From: Bradyrhizobium sp. B097
GTDB taxonomy: Bacteria; Pseudomonadota; Alphaproteobacteria; Rhizobiales; Xanthobacteraceae
NCBI RefSeq assembly: GCF_038957035.1
Contig: NZ_CP152412.1
Location: forward strand, 8,862,501 to 8,926,500
DNA length: 64,000 nt
Reading direction: 5' to 3'
How positions within the stretch are numbered: position 1 is the stretch's first letter; each line of letters opens with the position of its first letter. The notes beneath the pieces were generated by a model. The model worked only from the letters and a program-made list of their open reading frames with translations. It did not search any database and was not told where the DNA came from. Shown piece by piece: positions 53,889 through 61,999 of this stretch. Position numbers and translations under genes: made by a program.

Positions 53889-55685
53889 GTGCTGGACGGC
53901 CAAGTGCTGGATGGCCAAGTGCTGGTGCTGCCGATGATGCGCATCCCGACCACGAAATCCTGGTCGGCCGAGCAATGGCTGCTCGGCGGCATGGTGCTGG
54001 CTTTGGCCGCAACCTGCATCGGGCTGCTGCTTGGTCCGCAGCCTGCAGCTTCCGCCCATCTGATCGCGCTGGCGCTGCTGATCGCCTCGCTTGCCGCCGC
54101 ATTGCTGATGATCGGGGTGGTGGGCCGCACCCACAGGCAGATGGAAGCCATGTTGCGCGGCCGGGCCAGCGGCGAAGAGCGCGCGGTAGAGGCCCTGCGC
54201 AACAGCGAAGCGCAATGGAAGGAGGTGTTCGAGCACAATCCGGTCATGTACTTCATGGTCGACGCGACGGGTCTCGTGCTGTCGGTCAACACGTTCGGCG
54301 CGGCACAACTCGGCTACACCGTCGACGAATTGCTTGGACAATCCGTGCTGCGGGTCTTTGCCGCCGAAGACCATCAGGCGGTCCAGCGCAACGTCGCGGC
54401 GTGCCTCGAGAACATCGGCCAAACCCACAATTGGGAAATCCGGAAGATCCGCAAGGACGGTTCAAGACTTTGGGTTCGTGAAAATGCCAAGGCCGTGCGG
54501 CGGCAGGACGACCGATTGATCGTGCTGATCGCATGCGAGGATATCACCGAGCGCAAACAGGCCGAAAACGCGCTGCAGCAGAGCGAAATGTACCTGAGCG
54601 AAGCCCAGCGATTGAGCCACACCGGCAGCTTTGGCTGGCACGTCGCCAGCGGTGAGGTGATCTGGTCGGAAGAGACGTTCAGGATCTTCGGATTCGACAG
54701 GGCTCCTTCGATCAAGCATGCCACCGTCCTTCAACGCATCCATCCGGATGATCGCGCCCGCGTGCAACGGACCGTCGACAGCGCCTCGCTTGACGGCAAG
54801 GACTTCGAGCACGGCTACCGATTGCTGATGCCGGACGGCGCGATCAAATATGTTCACGCCAGGGCGCATGCGGTGACCACCCCCTCGGGCGACACCGAAT
54901 TCATCGGAGCGGTCACCGACGTGACCGCCCGCAAGCGCGCCGAGGCGGAGTTGCACGAAGCGCAGACCAACCTCGCGCACGTCACGCGCGTGACGGCACT
55001 CGGCGAGCTCGCCGCATCGATCGCCCATGAAGTGAACCAGCCGCTTGCCGCCGTGGTCGCCAACGCCGCGGCATGCCTGCGCTGGCTCAACCGGGCGGCT
55101 CCTGATCTGAATGAAGCGCGCGGGGCGGTCAGGTCGATCATCAGCGACGGCAACCGGGCGGGCGAGGTCATCCAGCGCGTCCGCGCGCTGGTGAACAAGA
55201 CGACCGGTCAGATGGCGCCGCTCGACATCAATGAAGCCATCAACGAGGTGATCGGCCTGGTGCAGCATGAACTGCAGAGCCACCTCGTGTCCCTGCAGCT
55301 CGACCTCGCTCCCGCGCTCCCGCCTGTCGTCGCCGACCGCGTCCAGCTGCAGCAAGTCATCCTCAACCTTGTCGTCAATGGCATCGAGGCAATGCAGCCG
55401 GTCACGGACAGGGCACGGGAACTCGTAATCCGGACGCACCAAGACGATGCCGGGCAGATCCTGGTCACGGTCACCGATTGTGGTATCGGGGTTGCGACAG
55501 AGCATGCCGAGCGGCTGTTTGACGCCTTCTACACCACCAAAGCCAGCGGCATGGGAATGGGGTTGTCGATCTGCCGCTCGATCGTCGAAGCCCACCGAGG
55601 GCGCCTATCCGTGTCCAGGAACATCGGCCCCGGCACGACGTTCCAGTTCACCCTGCCGCTGCGTCAGGAGGATCATGCATGGTGA
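53889..55685 (+). CDS. membrane PAS-PAS sensor histidine kinase
   Basis: The 598-residue kinase has two membrane helices (about residues 30-80), two PAS domains (about 105-225 and 235-350; FEHNPVMYFMVDATGLVLSV and LSHTGSFGWHVASGEVIWSEE), then HisKA with the phosphorylated His in ASIAHEVNQPLAAVVANAAA (about residue 379), and an HATPase with LNLVVNGIEAM, VTDCGIGV and GMGMGLSICRSIVEAH. The architecture resembles FixL/NodV-type sensors, without a visible haem PAS signature. An in-frame ATG at 53934 or 53937 (MMRIPTT) may be the true start. The response regulator gene overlaps its end by 7 bases. Confidence 0.93.
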   Translation: MLDGQVLDGQVLVLPMMRIPTTKSWSAEQWLLGGMVLALAATCIGLLLGPQPAASAHLIALALLIASLAAALLMIGVVGRTHRQMEAMLRGRASGEERAVEALRNSEAQWKEVFEHNPVMYFMVDATGLVLSVNTFGAAQLGYTVDELLGQSVLRVFAAEDHQAVQRNVAACLENIGQTHNWEIRKIRKDGSRLWVRENAKAVRRQDDRLIVLIACEDITERKQAENALQQSEMYLSEAQRLSHTGSFGWHVASGEVIWSEETFRIFGFDRAPSIKHATVLQRIHPDDRARVQRTVDSASLDGKDFEHGYRLLMPDGAIKYVHARAHAVTTPSGDTEFIGAVTDVTARKRAEAELHEAQTNLAHVTRVTALGELAASIAHEVNQPLAAVVANAAACLRWLNRAAPDLNEARGAVRSIISDGNRAGEVIQRVRALVNKTTGQMAPLDINEAINEVIGLVQHELQSHLVSLQLDLAPALPPVVADRVQLQQVILNLVVNGIEAMQPVTDRARELVIRTHQDDAGQILVTVTDCGIGVATEHAERLFDAFYTTKASGMGMGLSICRSIVEAHRGRLSVSRNIGPGTTFQFTLPLRQEDHAW

Positions 55686-56353
55686 TTGGACGCGCGGCAT
55701 CGCCTCCCGCCCCCGCGAACGCCGAGGATCCGATCGTCTTCATCGTCGACGACGATGTGTCAGTGCGCGACTCGCTGAGCAATCTTTTCCGGTCGGTCGG
55801 CCTGCGCGCCGCAGCGTTCGGGTCGGCCCATGAATTTCTGCAGCACAAGCTCCCCGATATTCCAAGCTGCCTGATCCTGGACATCAGGCTGCCCCGGCTG
55901 AGCGGCCTCGACTTCCAGGCGGAGCTCGCCAGGGCCGACATTCATATTCCGATCATCTTCATGACCGGCCATGGCGATATCCCGATGACGGTCAGGGCGA
56001 TGAAGGCCGGAGCCGTCGACTTCCTGACCAAGCCGTTCCGCGATCAGGACATGCTGGATGCCGTCACGACTGCGATCGAACGCGACAGAACTCGCCGCAA
56101 TGAGGCCAGGGCGCTCGCGAACCTGCGTGCAGCCTTCGCGACCCTGACCCCTCGTGAGCGCCAGATCATGAGCCTCGTCACCGCGGGGCTCATGAACAAG
56201 CAGGTCGCCGCCGAAATCGGCGTGGCCGAGATCACAGTCAAGATACACCGCGGGCACATCATGCGGAAAATGGCGGCGAAGTCGTTGCCTGATCTGGTCA
56301 GGATGGCGCAGATCCTCGGGTTCAAGCAGGCATCCGGCAGCGCACAAACCTAA
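55679..56353 (+). CDS. FixJ/NarL-like response regulator with LuxR-type HTH
   Basis: The 224-residue protein has a receiver domain (VFIVDDDVSVRDSLSNLF, the phospho-Asp in CLILDIRLPRLSGLDF, FMTGHGDIPMTVRAMKAGAVDFLTKPF) and a C-terminal LuxR helix-turn-helix (LTPRERQIMSLVTAGLMNKQ, VAAEIGVAEITVKIHRGHIM). It should be phosphorylated by the kinase encoded just upstream and bind DNA. The GHGDIPMTVRAMKAGA segment is the FixJ/NodW style. Target genes are unknown. Confidence 0.94.
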   Translation: MVIGRAASPPAPANAEDPIVFIVDDDVSVRDSLSNLFRSVGLRAAAFGSAHEFLQHKLPDIPSCLILDIRLPRLSGLDFQAELARADIHIPIIFMTGHGDIPMTVRAMKAGAVDFLTKPFRDQDMLDAVTTAIERDRTRRNEARALANLRAAFATLTPRERQIMSLVTAGLMNKQVAAEIGVAEITVKIHRGHIMRKMAAKSLPDLVRMAQILGFKQASGSAQT

Positions 56354-56443
56354 GTATGATTCTCCGGCCGCGGCCGACGACGCACTGTGGCTCCGTGATC
56401 GCAGACACCAGAGGCCCCTCTGGCCGTTCCAGGAAAGCCCTTC

Positions 56444-56830
56444 TTGTCCAACCCGGTGATATCGATCGTCGACGATGACATGTCGGTCCGCACCGCGACC
56501 GACAATCTGGTCAGGTCGCTTGGCTACGCGGTCCAGACCTACGCGTCGGCCGAAGAATTCCTGCATTCGCCGCAACTGAACGACACATCCTGCGTGATAG
56601 CCGATGTCAGGATGCCGACCATGAGCGGGCTCGACCTGCAGGCCCGCCTGATTGCCGACGGCCGGCGCCTTCCGTTCATCTTCATCACGGCCTTCTCCGT
56701 CGAGGCCGATCGGGCCCGAGCCATGGAGGCGGGGGCGATCTGCTTCCTGATCAAGCCGTTCGACGGAGATGCGCTGGTCAAGTGCCTCGATGCAGCTCTG
56801 GCACAGCGCGGCACAGCGACGAGCGCGTGA
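56444..56830 (+). CDS. stand-alone receiver domain (second response regulator)
   Basis: A 128-residue receiver with a TTG start at 56444 behind AGGA. Key residues: ISIVDDDMSVRTATDNL, the phospho-Asp in CVIADVRMPTMSGLDLQ, Thr in IFITAFS, and Lys in FLIKPFDGDAL. There is no output domain. It may be a phosphate sink, or link the kinase to another partner, as in NwsB or CheY-like side regulators. It follows the FixJ-like gene by 90 bases on the same strand, so it is probably in the same operon. Confidence 0.88.
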   Translation: MSNPVISIVDDDMSVRTATDNLVRSLGYAVQTYASAEEFLHSPQLNDTSCVIADVRMPTMSGLDLQARLIADGRRLPFIFITAFSVEADRARAMEAGAICFLIKPFDGDALVKCLDAALAQRGTATSA

Positions 56831-56997
56831 GTTCAAATCGGGTATACGCAAGGATGATGCCGGGAAACATCTGGACAAGTTGCGCATCGACGGTGGTAGC
56901 GCAAGATTTCGCGGCGCCGTCCTTCAACAAGACCGGCGGCAACGACAGCATCAGGCATTCTTGATTGGCAAATGGCAGTTCCTGGAGGGAAGTCGCC

Positions 56998-57162
56998 ATG
57001 CGTACGGAACCGCGCTGCGCCCAGTGTGACAGTGAAGATGCCAAGATCATCTGCCTGCGCAATCCGGCGGGTGAGCGCTACTGCGGACGGCTCTGTCTTC
57101 ACAAGGGTCAAGAGGACTTCATTCGCTGGCTTTGGCGAGCGAATGCGGAGGCAGCATCATGA
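56998..57162 (+). CDS. small Cys-rich zinc-finger-like protein (54 aa)
   Basis: ATG 56998 follows a strong GGAGGGAAG ribosome site. The 54 residues carry CAQC, a single Cys in IICLRN, then YCGRLCLHKGQEDF, so up to five Cys and one His could form a zinc knuckle. No signal peptide. Its stop overlaps the next small gene's ATG by four bases (ATGA). I do not recognise a named family; a protein-protein or nucleic-acid-binding zinc finger is inferred only from the Cys pattern. Confidence 0.6.
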   Translation: MRTEPRCAQCDSEDAKIICLRNPAGERYCGRLCLHKGQEDFIRWLWRANAEAAS

Positions 57163-57350
57163 CGGGCCGTTGCGGCAATCCAGGTTGCCGGCGGCCCTTC
57201 GGACTGATCCGGCATAGCTGGTATTTCGAGCAGTTCTGCTCGACGAAGTGCCGCGAGATCTACAAGCGGCAGTTGGAGCGCAACAAGGTCTATTGGAAGT
57301 GGCTCTATCCCATCCCGAGAACCGGCGGCCCATCGAAAAAGCTGATCTGA
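57159..57350 (+). CDS. second small Cys-rich protein (63 aa), coupled to the first
   Basis: ATG 57159 has GGAGG upstream and overlaps the previous stop. The protein has CGNPGCRRPFGLIRH, then FCSTKCREIYKRQLERNKVYWKWL, so a CxxxC and CxxxC pair could bind zinc, followed by a basic, Tyr/Trp-rich helix. The tail ends KKLI. It reads like the second half of a split zinc-ribbon. The coupled arrangement suggests they work together. Function unknown. Confidence 0.6.
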   Translation: MTGRCGNPGCRRPFGLIRHSWYFEQFCSTKCREIYKRQLERNKVYWKWLYPIPRTGGPSKKLI

Positions 57351-57366
57351 CGGCGCAGGCCAGATT

Positions 57367-57425
57367 TTTGTTTGACGTGTTTTCTTAACCCGAACCGGCG
57401 GCCACTTCGCTCGAAAACGCTCAAG
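57367..57425. repeat. palindromic intergenic repeat, family C (partial copy 3)
   Basis: GTTTGACGTGTTTTCTTAACC and CACTTCGCTCGAAAACGC, lacking the hairpin half found in copies 1 and 2. Confidence 0.7.
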
Positions 57426-57434
57426 GGAGATCCG

Positions 57435-57551
57435 ATGACGACGGTCGATGCGATGCTGGTGGGAGCGATCCTCGCGTGGGTGCCGTCGCTCATTGTATTC
57501 CTCTACATCGTGCGCGATCTGCGAAACATGCCGCGCGAGGATCTCGATTGA
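57435..57551 (+). CDS. 38-aa single-helix membrane protein
   Basis: ATG 57435 follows an AAGGGAGA ribosome site. The 38 residues contain one membrane helix (MLVGAILAWVPSLIVFLYIV, about residues 7-26), then a charged tail with RDLRNMPREDLD. Very small membrane proteins like this often modulate a larger membrane complex. It is too short for most gene callers. It is convergent with ogt, whose stop lies 27 bases beyond. Confidence 0.55.
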   Translation: MTTVDAMLVGAILAWVPSLIVFLYIVRDLRNMPREDLD

Positions 57552-57578
57552 TCGTCTCATTGCGGCTGAGTTCGGCCG

Positions 57579-58103
57579 CTATATCTCCACGCCCTCGTGC
57601 CGCAGCAGCCAGCGCTTGCGCTCCAGTCCGCCGCCATATTTGACCAGCGAGCCGTTGGCGCCGATCAGGCGGTGGCAGGGCACGACGACACTGATCGGGT
57701 TGGAGCCGTTGGCGTGGCCGACCGCGCGCATCGCGTTCGGCACTTTCAGTCTTGCCGCCAGCGCGCCGTAGCTCATGGTGGTGCCCGGCGGAATCTTCGG
57801 CAACGCGTGCCAGACCTTCTGCTGGAACGGCGTGCCGGCGACGCGCCATTCGACATCGGCGAGCCGATCGAGATCGCCGTTGAAGTAATCGCCGAGCGCC
57901 TTGCGCATCGCAGCCGGCGCGCGTCCGTCCCGCAGCGTCACGGCGCCATAGTGCAGCCGCAGCAGGTCGAGCATGCGCCCTTCATAGTCGTCCCAGTCGA
58001 GCGCGCGCAGCACGCCGTCGTCATCGGTCACCAGCAGCGCGGTGCCGATCGGGGTCTTGAGGCGGTCGAGGTTGAAGGTCTGTGAGGTCTTGCGGTCGGC
58101 CAT
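57579..58103 (-). CDS. ogt: methylated-DNA-[protein]-cysteine S-methyltransferase
   Basis: The 174-residue DNA-repair protein transfers methyl groups from O6-methylguanine to its own Cys. The active site is VVPCHRLIGANGSLVKYGGGLERKRWLL (Cys at about residue 140), preceded by TPFQQKVWHALPKIPPGTTMSYGALA and RAVGHANGSNPI with the Asn hinge. No Ada-type DNA-binding domain is present. ATG 58103 is preferred over a GTG at 58112. It stands alone between small genes. Confidence 0.94.
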   Translation of the reverse strand: MADRKTSQTFNLDRLKTPIGTALLVTDDDGVLRALDWDDYEGRMLDLLRLHYGAVTLRDGRAPAAMRKALGDYFNGDLDRLADVEWRVAGTPFQQKVWHALPKIPPGTTMSYGALAARLKVPNAMRAVGHANGSNPISVVVPCHRLIGANGSLVKYGGGLERKRWLLRHEGVEI

Positions 58104-58194
58104 ATCAGTCACTCTGGAAAGTCATCACTCTCGCAACGGGTCGCTCGGCATACAATTCACCGCCCGCATGCTAGCGTCCACCCGAATTCCGGTG

Positions 58195-58318
58195 AGAGCG
58201 TTTTCGAGCGAAAGCCTGTCCCGGACTTGATCCGGGATGGTCACCGGTTCGCGTGAAGAAAACGCGTCAAAACAAGGATCTTGAGCTTTGGTTCTGATTA
58301 GATCAGAACCGAAGCTCT
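58195..58318. repeat. palindromic intergenic repeat, family C (inverted copy 4)
   Basis: GCGTTTTCGAGCGAAAG and CGCGTGAAGAAAACGCGTC read opposite to copies 1 and 2, with a CCCGGACTTGATCCGGG hairpin inserted and GGTTCTGATTAGATCAGAACC at the end. Confidence 0.7.
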
Positions 58319-58332
58319 GGGGGGACCGCAAT

Positions 58333-58695
58333 ATGCTTTTGCTTGCCAATGTCCTGGTTGCGGTGGTGGCCGCGCTGCACGTCTATTTCCTTGTGCTCGA
58401 GATGTTCCTGTGGACCAAGCCGCTCGGGCTGAAGACCTTTCGCAACTCGATCGAGAAGGCGACCGATTCGGCAGTGCTTGCCGCCAATCAGGGGCTCTAC
58501 AACGGCTTCCTCGCCGCCGGGCTGATCTGGGGCCTGGTGCACGGTAATGCCGCCGTCGCATTGCAGATCAAAACATTCTTCCTGCTCTGCGTGATCGTCG
58601 CCGGCGCCTATGGCGCCGCCACCGTGAGCCGGCGCATCCTTTATGTGCAGGCGGCACCCGCGGCGCTCGCGCTGATCCTGCTCTGGCTCGCTTAA
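58333..58695 (+). CDS. DUF1304-family membrane protein
   Basis: The 120-residue protein starts at ATG 58333 (MLLLANVLVAVVAALHVYFL) and has four membrane helices. WTKPLGLKTFRNS and ANQGLYNGFLAAGLIWGLV are DUF1304 signatures. Function is unknown; the family is widespread as a small inner-membrane protein. A longer frame to 58288 runs through the family C repeat and is rejected. Confidence 0.9.
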   Translation: MLLLANVLVAVVAALHVYFLVLEMFLWTKPLGLKTFRNSIEKATDSAVLAANQGLYNGFLAAGLIWGLVHGNAAVALQIKTFFLLCVIVAGAYGAATVSRRILYVQAAPAALALILLWLA

Positions 58696-58720
58696 AGCGC
58701 GGGTGCGCTTTTGATTTCTT

Positions 58721-58769
58721 GAGCATGATCTCCTCGGAAAACCGCTTCACACTTTTCCGGATCATGCTC
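58721..58769. repeat. palindromic intergenic repeat, family D (copy 3)
   Basis: GAGCATGATCTCCTCGGAAA ... ACTTTTCCGGATCATGCTC. Confidence 0.8.
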
Positions 58770-58901
58770 AAACGCGACATCGCGCGCAGGGTCCATCATC
58801 TTGCAATGCCCCCGCCGTTCCTCCATCATCCCTGATAACGGTGACATCCGCGGGTTTGAGCCTTGCGGACAAGATCACCGGCAACATGGGAGGTCACGGA
58901 C

Positions 58902-60122
58902 ATGAGGAGCGTGCAATTGCTCGCTGCGGCAGCGCTTGCCATCGCGTTGTCGGTTACATCGGCCACCGCGCAGAAGAAATACGACGTCGGCGCGACCGAC
59001 ACCGAGATCAAGATCGGCCAGACCGTGCCGTTCTCGGGCCCCGCATCCGCCTATGCCGGCATCGGCAAGACCCAGGCGGCCTACCTCAAGATGATCAACG
59101 ATCAGGGCGGCATCAACGGCCGCAAGCTGAACCTGATCCAGTATGACGACGCCTATTCGCCGCCGAAAGCGGTCGAGCAGGTGCGCAAGCTGGTCGAGGG
59201 CGACGAGGTGCTGTTCACCTTCCAGATCATCGGCACGCCCTCAAATGCCGCCGTGCAGAAATATCTGAATGCCAGGAAGGTGCCGCAGCTGCTCGCCTCC
59301 ACCGGCGCCTCGCGCTTCTCCGATCCGCAGAACGCGCCGTGGACGATCGCGTTCAACCCGAACTACCAGTCCGAGGGACGCATCTACGCCAAATACATCC
59401 TGGCCAATCACCCGAACGCCAAGATCGGCATCTTCTACCAGAACGACGATCTCGGCCGTGACTACATCACCGGCCTGAAGAGCGGGCTCGGCGACAAGGC
59501 AGCGAGCATGATCGTCGCCGAGGTTTCCTACGAGTTGACCGACCCGACCGTCGATTCCCAGATCGTCAAGCTGAAGGCCGCCGGCGTCGACCTGCTCTAT
59601 AACGCGTCGACGCCGAAATTCGCAGCTCAAGCGATCCGCAAGGTCGCGGACCTTGACTGGCACCCGGTGCACATCCTCGACATCAATGCGAGCCCGGTAT
59701 CGGCAACGCTGAAGCCGGCCGGCCTCGACATCTCCAAGGGCATCATCTCGACCAATTACGGCAAGGACCCGGCCGATCCGCAGTGGAAGGACGATCCCGG
59801 CGTGAAGGCCTATTTCGCCTTCATGGATAAGTATTACCCGGAGGGCGACAAGCTCAACACCGTCAACACCTACGGCTATTCGACGGCCGAACTCCTGATC
59901 CAGGTGCTCAAGCAGTGCGGCGACGACCTCACCCGCGAGAACCTGATGAAGCAGGTGACCAGCCTGAAGAAGTTCGTGCCGAGCCTCGCGCTGCCCGGTA
60001 TGTCGATCACGACCGGACCGAACGATTATCGCATCAACAAGCAGATGCAGATGATGAAGTTCAACGGCGAGCGCTGGGAGCTGTTCGGCCCGATCATCGA
60101 GGACACCGGACCGGCGGGCTAG
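58902..60122 (+). CDS. ABC-type LivJ-like substrate-binding protein (first of a tandem pair)
   Basis: From ATG 58902 (GGGAGG upstream) the product has 406 residues. A signal (LLAAAALAIALSVTSATAQ) precedes a type I binding fold: TEIKIGQTVPFSGPASAYAG, YLKMINDQGGINGRKLNLI, DDAYSPPKAVEQVRKLVE, FQIIGTPSNAAVQKYLNARK. It should bind a branched-chain amino acid, amide or aromatic ligand. The next gene is a close paralogue; no permease or ATPase is nearby. The final residues (GERWELFGPIIEDTGPAG) are almost the same in both. Confidence 0.9.
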   Translation: MRSVQLLAAAALAIALSVTSATAQKKYDVGATDTEIKIGQTVPFSGPASAYAGIGKTQAAYLKMINDQGGINGRKLNLIQYDDAYSPPKAVEQVRKLVEGDEVLFTFQIIGTPSNAAVQKYLNARKVPQLLASTGASRFSDPQNAPWTIAFNPNYQSEGRIYAKYILANHPNAKIGIFYQNDDLGRDYITGLKSGLGDKAASMIVAEVSYELTDPTVDSQIVKLKAAGVDLLYNASTPKFAAQAIRKVADLDWHPVHILDINASPVSATLKPAGLDISKGIISTNYGKDPADPQWKDDPGVKAYFAFMDKYYPEGDKLNTVNTYGYSTAELLIQVLKQCGDDLTRENLMKQVTSLKKFVPSLALPGMSITTGPNDYRINKQMQMMKFNGERWELFGPIIEDTGPAG

Positions 60123-60144
60123 GTCGCGGACGCGAAGAAGCTAC

Positions 60145-60270
60145 TCCCCCTCTCCCGCTTGCGGGGGAGGGTTGGGGTGGGGGTCTATCCACGAGTCATG
60201 CTGTGGAGAGAGCCCCCACCCGGATTGCATCTGCGATGCAATCCGACCTCCCCCGCAAGCGGGAGAGGTG
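60145..60270. repeat. REP-like inverted repeat, family A (copy 4)
   Basis: CTCTCCCGCTTGCGGGGGAG ... CCCCCGCAAGCGGGAGAGG in the gap between the two binding-protein genes. The rest of the 373-base gap holds no gene. Confidence 0.85.
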
Positions 60271-60495
60271 AAGGAAGAGCGAGACCGACCGGCGCAGCGC
60301 ATCCCCGCTGCGCCGTTTCTTTTCGCACCGCCCCCTACTTTCGTTGACTGAAATCGCTCGCCTTTTCGGCATCCGTCGTCTTGCGTCGCAGCAACGGTTC
60401 CTCCAGTATCCCGGCCCAGCGATGGCGACCGCGGGACCTTGAACCCCCGGACAAGATCATCGGCCAACCATCAGTCACGTGAGGAAAACAGCATT

Positions 60496-61722
60496 ATGAG
60501 GAATGGGATTTTCCACCTGGTCACGGGAACGGCGCTCGCGATCGCGCTGTCTGCAACGTCGGCCTCCGCGCAAAAGAAATACGATCCCGGCGCGAGCGAC
60601 ACCGAGATCAAGATCGGCCAGACCGTCCCCTTCTCCGGACCGGCTTCCGCCTATGCCTCGATCGGCAAGACCCAGGCGGCTTATTTCAAGATGATCAACG
60701 ATCAGGGCGGCATCAACGGCCGCAAGATCAACCTGATCCAGTATGACGACGCCTATTCGCCGCCGAAGGCCGTCGAGCAGGTGCGCAAGCTCGTCGAGAG
60801 CGACGAGGTGCTGTTGACCTTCCAGATCGTCGGCACGCCGTCGAACGCCGCCGTGCAGAAATATCTCAACGCCAAGAAGGTGCCGCAGCTGTTCGCCGCC
60901 ACCGGCGCCTCGAAGTTCACCGATCCGAAGAACTTCCCGTGGACGCTCGGCTTCAATCCGAACTACTTCGTCGAAGGCCGCATCTACGGCCAGTACATCC
61001 TGAAGGAGCATCCGAACGCCAAGATCGGGGTGCTCTATCAGAACGACGACCTCGGCAAGGATTATCTGAACGGCATCAAGGCCGGCCTCGGCGACAAGGC
61101 TGCCAAGATGATCGTGGCCGAAGCCTCCTATGAGGTCTCCGACCCGACCATCGATTCCCAGGTGATCAAGATCAAGGACGCCGGCGCCGACCTGTTCTTC
61201 TCAGCCTCGACGCCGAAGCAGGCCGCGCAGGCGATCAAGAAGATCGCCGAGCTCGGCTGGCATCCGGTCCACATCGTCGACATCAACGCCACCTCGGTCG
61301 GCGCTGTTTTGCAGCCGGCGGGCCTGGAAGCCTCTAAGGGCCTGATCTCGACCAATTACGGCAAGGATCCCGCCGACCCGCAGTGGAAGGACGATCCGGG
61401 CATGAAGCGCTATTTCGACTTCATGGCCAAGTACTATCCCGACGGCGACAAGAACTCGAACTTCAACACCTATGGCTACTCGACCGCCCAGCTGATGGTG
61501 CATGTGCTGAAGCAGTGCGGTGACGAGCTGACGCGCGACAACGTGCTGAAGCAGGCCACCAACCTGAAGAATGTCGACCTCGACATGGCGCTGCCCGGCA
61601 TCAAGGGCAACACCACGCCGAACGACTATCGCGTCAACAAGCAGCTGCAGATGATGAAGTTCAACGGCGAGCGCTGGGAGCTGTTCGGCCCGATCCTCGA
61701 GGACGCCGGCCCGGCGGGCTAG
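60496..61722 (+). CDS. ABC-type LivJ-like substrate-binding protein (second of a tandem pair)
   Basis: The 408-residue protein starts at ATG 60496 with GAGG upstream and signal LVTGTALAIALSATSASAQ. It follows the first copy closely along its length (shared IGQTVPFSGPASAYA, YDDAYSPPKAVEQVRKLVE, STNYGKDPADPQWKDDPG, YGYSTAQL). Differences cluster in the second lobe (for example FVEGRIYGQYILKEHPN), which could alter ligand choice. A strong intrinsic terminator follows. A gene duplication with later divergence is the simplest reading. Confidence 0.9.
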   Translation: MRNGIFHLVTGTALAIALSATSASAQKKYDPGASDTEIKIGQTVPFSGPASAYASIGKTQAAYFKMINDQGGINGRKINLIQYDDAYSPPKAVEQVRKLVESDEVLLTFQIVGTPSNAAVQKYLNAKKVPQLFAATGASKFTDPKNFPWTLGFNPNYFVEGRIYGQYILKEHPNAKIGVLYQNDDLGKDYLNGIKAGLGDKAAKMIVAEASYEVSDPTIDSQVIKIKDAGADLFFSASTPKQAAQAIKKIAELGWHPVHIVDINATSVGAVLQPAGLEASKGLISTNYGKDPADPQWKDDPGMKRYFDFMAKYYPDGDKNSNFNTYGYSTAQLMVHVLKQCGDELTRDNVLKQATNLKNVDLDMALPGIKGNTTPNDYRVNKQLQMMKFNGERWELFGPILEDAGPAG

Positions 61723-61745
61723 TCGTTCGCACAGAGTTGAGATGC

Positions 61746-61780
61746 AATCGGCGGCCTCCGGGCCGCCGATTTTGTTTTTT
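61746..61780 (+). terminator. Rho-independent terminator
   Basis: AATCGGCGGCC / GGCCGCCGATT perfect 11-base stem with TCCG loop, followed by TTTGTTTTTT. It ends the tandem binding-protein unit 24 bases after the stop. Confidence 0.92.
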
Positions 61781-61800
61781 GGGGACCGCCCTGTCACCGT

Positions 61801-61881
61801 CATTGCGAGGGGCGATAGCGACGAAGCAATCCATCGCTCCGCAAGCCGAGACATGGATTGCTTCGCTTCGCTCGCAATGAC
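61801..61881. repeat. inverted intergenic repeat, family G
   Basis: CATTGCGAGGGGCGATAGCG and GAAGCAATCCAT at the left, mirrored by ATGGATTGCTTCGCTTCGC and TCGCAATGACG at the right. Confidence 0.75.
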
Positions 61882-61908
61882 GTGGAGGGTGCACTGCGCT
61901 CCCTCACC

Positions 61909-61999
61909 GTCACCCTGAAGAGCGCGCAGCGCGTCTCGAAGGGTCGACGGCCACTAGCGGGGCCGTGCATCCTTCGAGACGCCGCTTCGCGGCTCCTCA
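61909..61999. repeat. inverted intergenic repeat, family E (copy 2), interrupted by the IS
   Basis: CACCCTGAAGAGCGCGCAGC with CTCGAAGGGTCGACGGCC, then GGCCGTGCATCCTTCGAGA and GCGGCTCCTCA, where the IS begins. The missing right end TCAGGATGACGGG lies directly past the element at 62933. Confidence 0.75.

Noticed and set aside
53889..56353. Assignment as FixL/FixJ
   Set aside because: The overall design is similar, but the kinase is membrane-bound with no recognisable haem PAS motif, and no fix/nif genes are nearby; the symbols were not used.
56769..57029. Plus-strand frame of 86 codons across the end of the receiver gene
   Set aside because: Overlaps the receiver and the start of the small Cys-rich gene in another frame; shadow-like.
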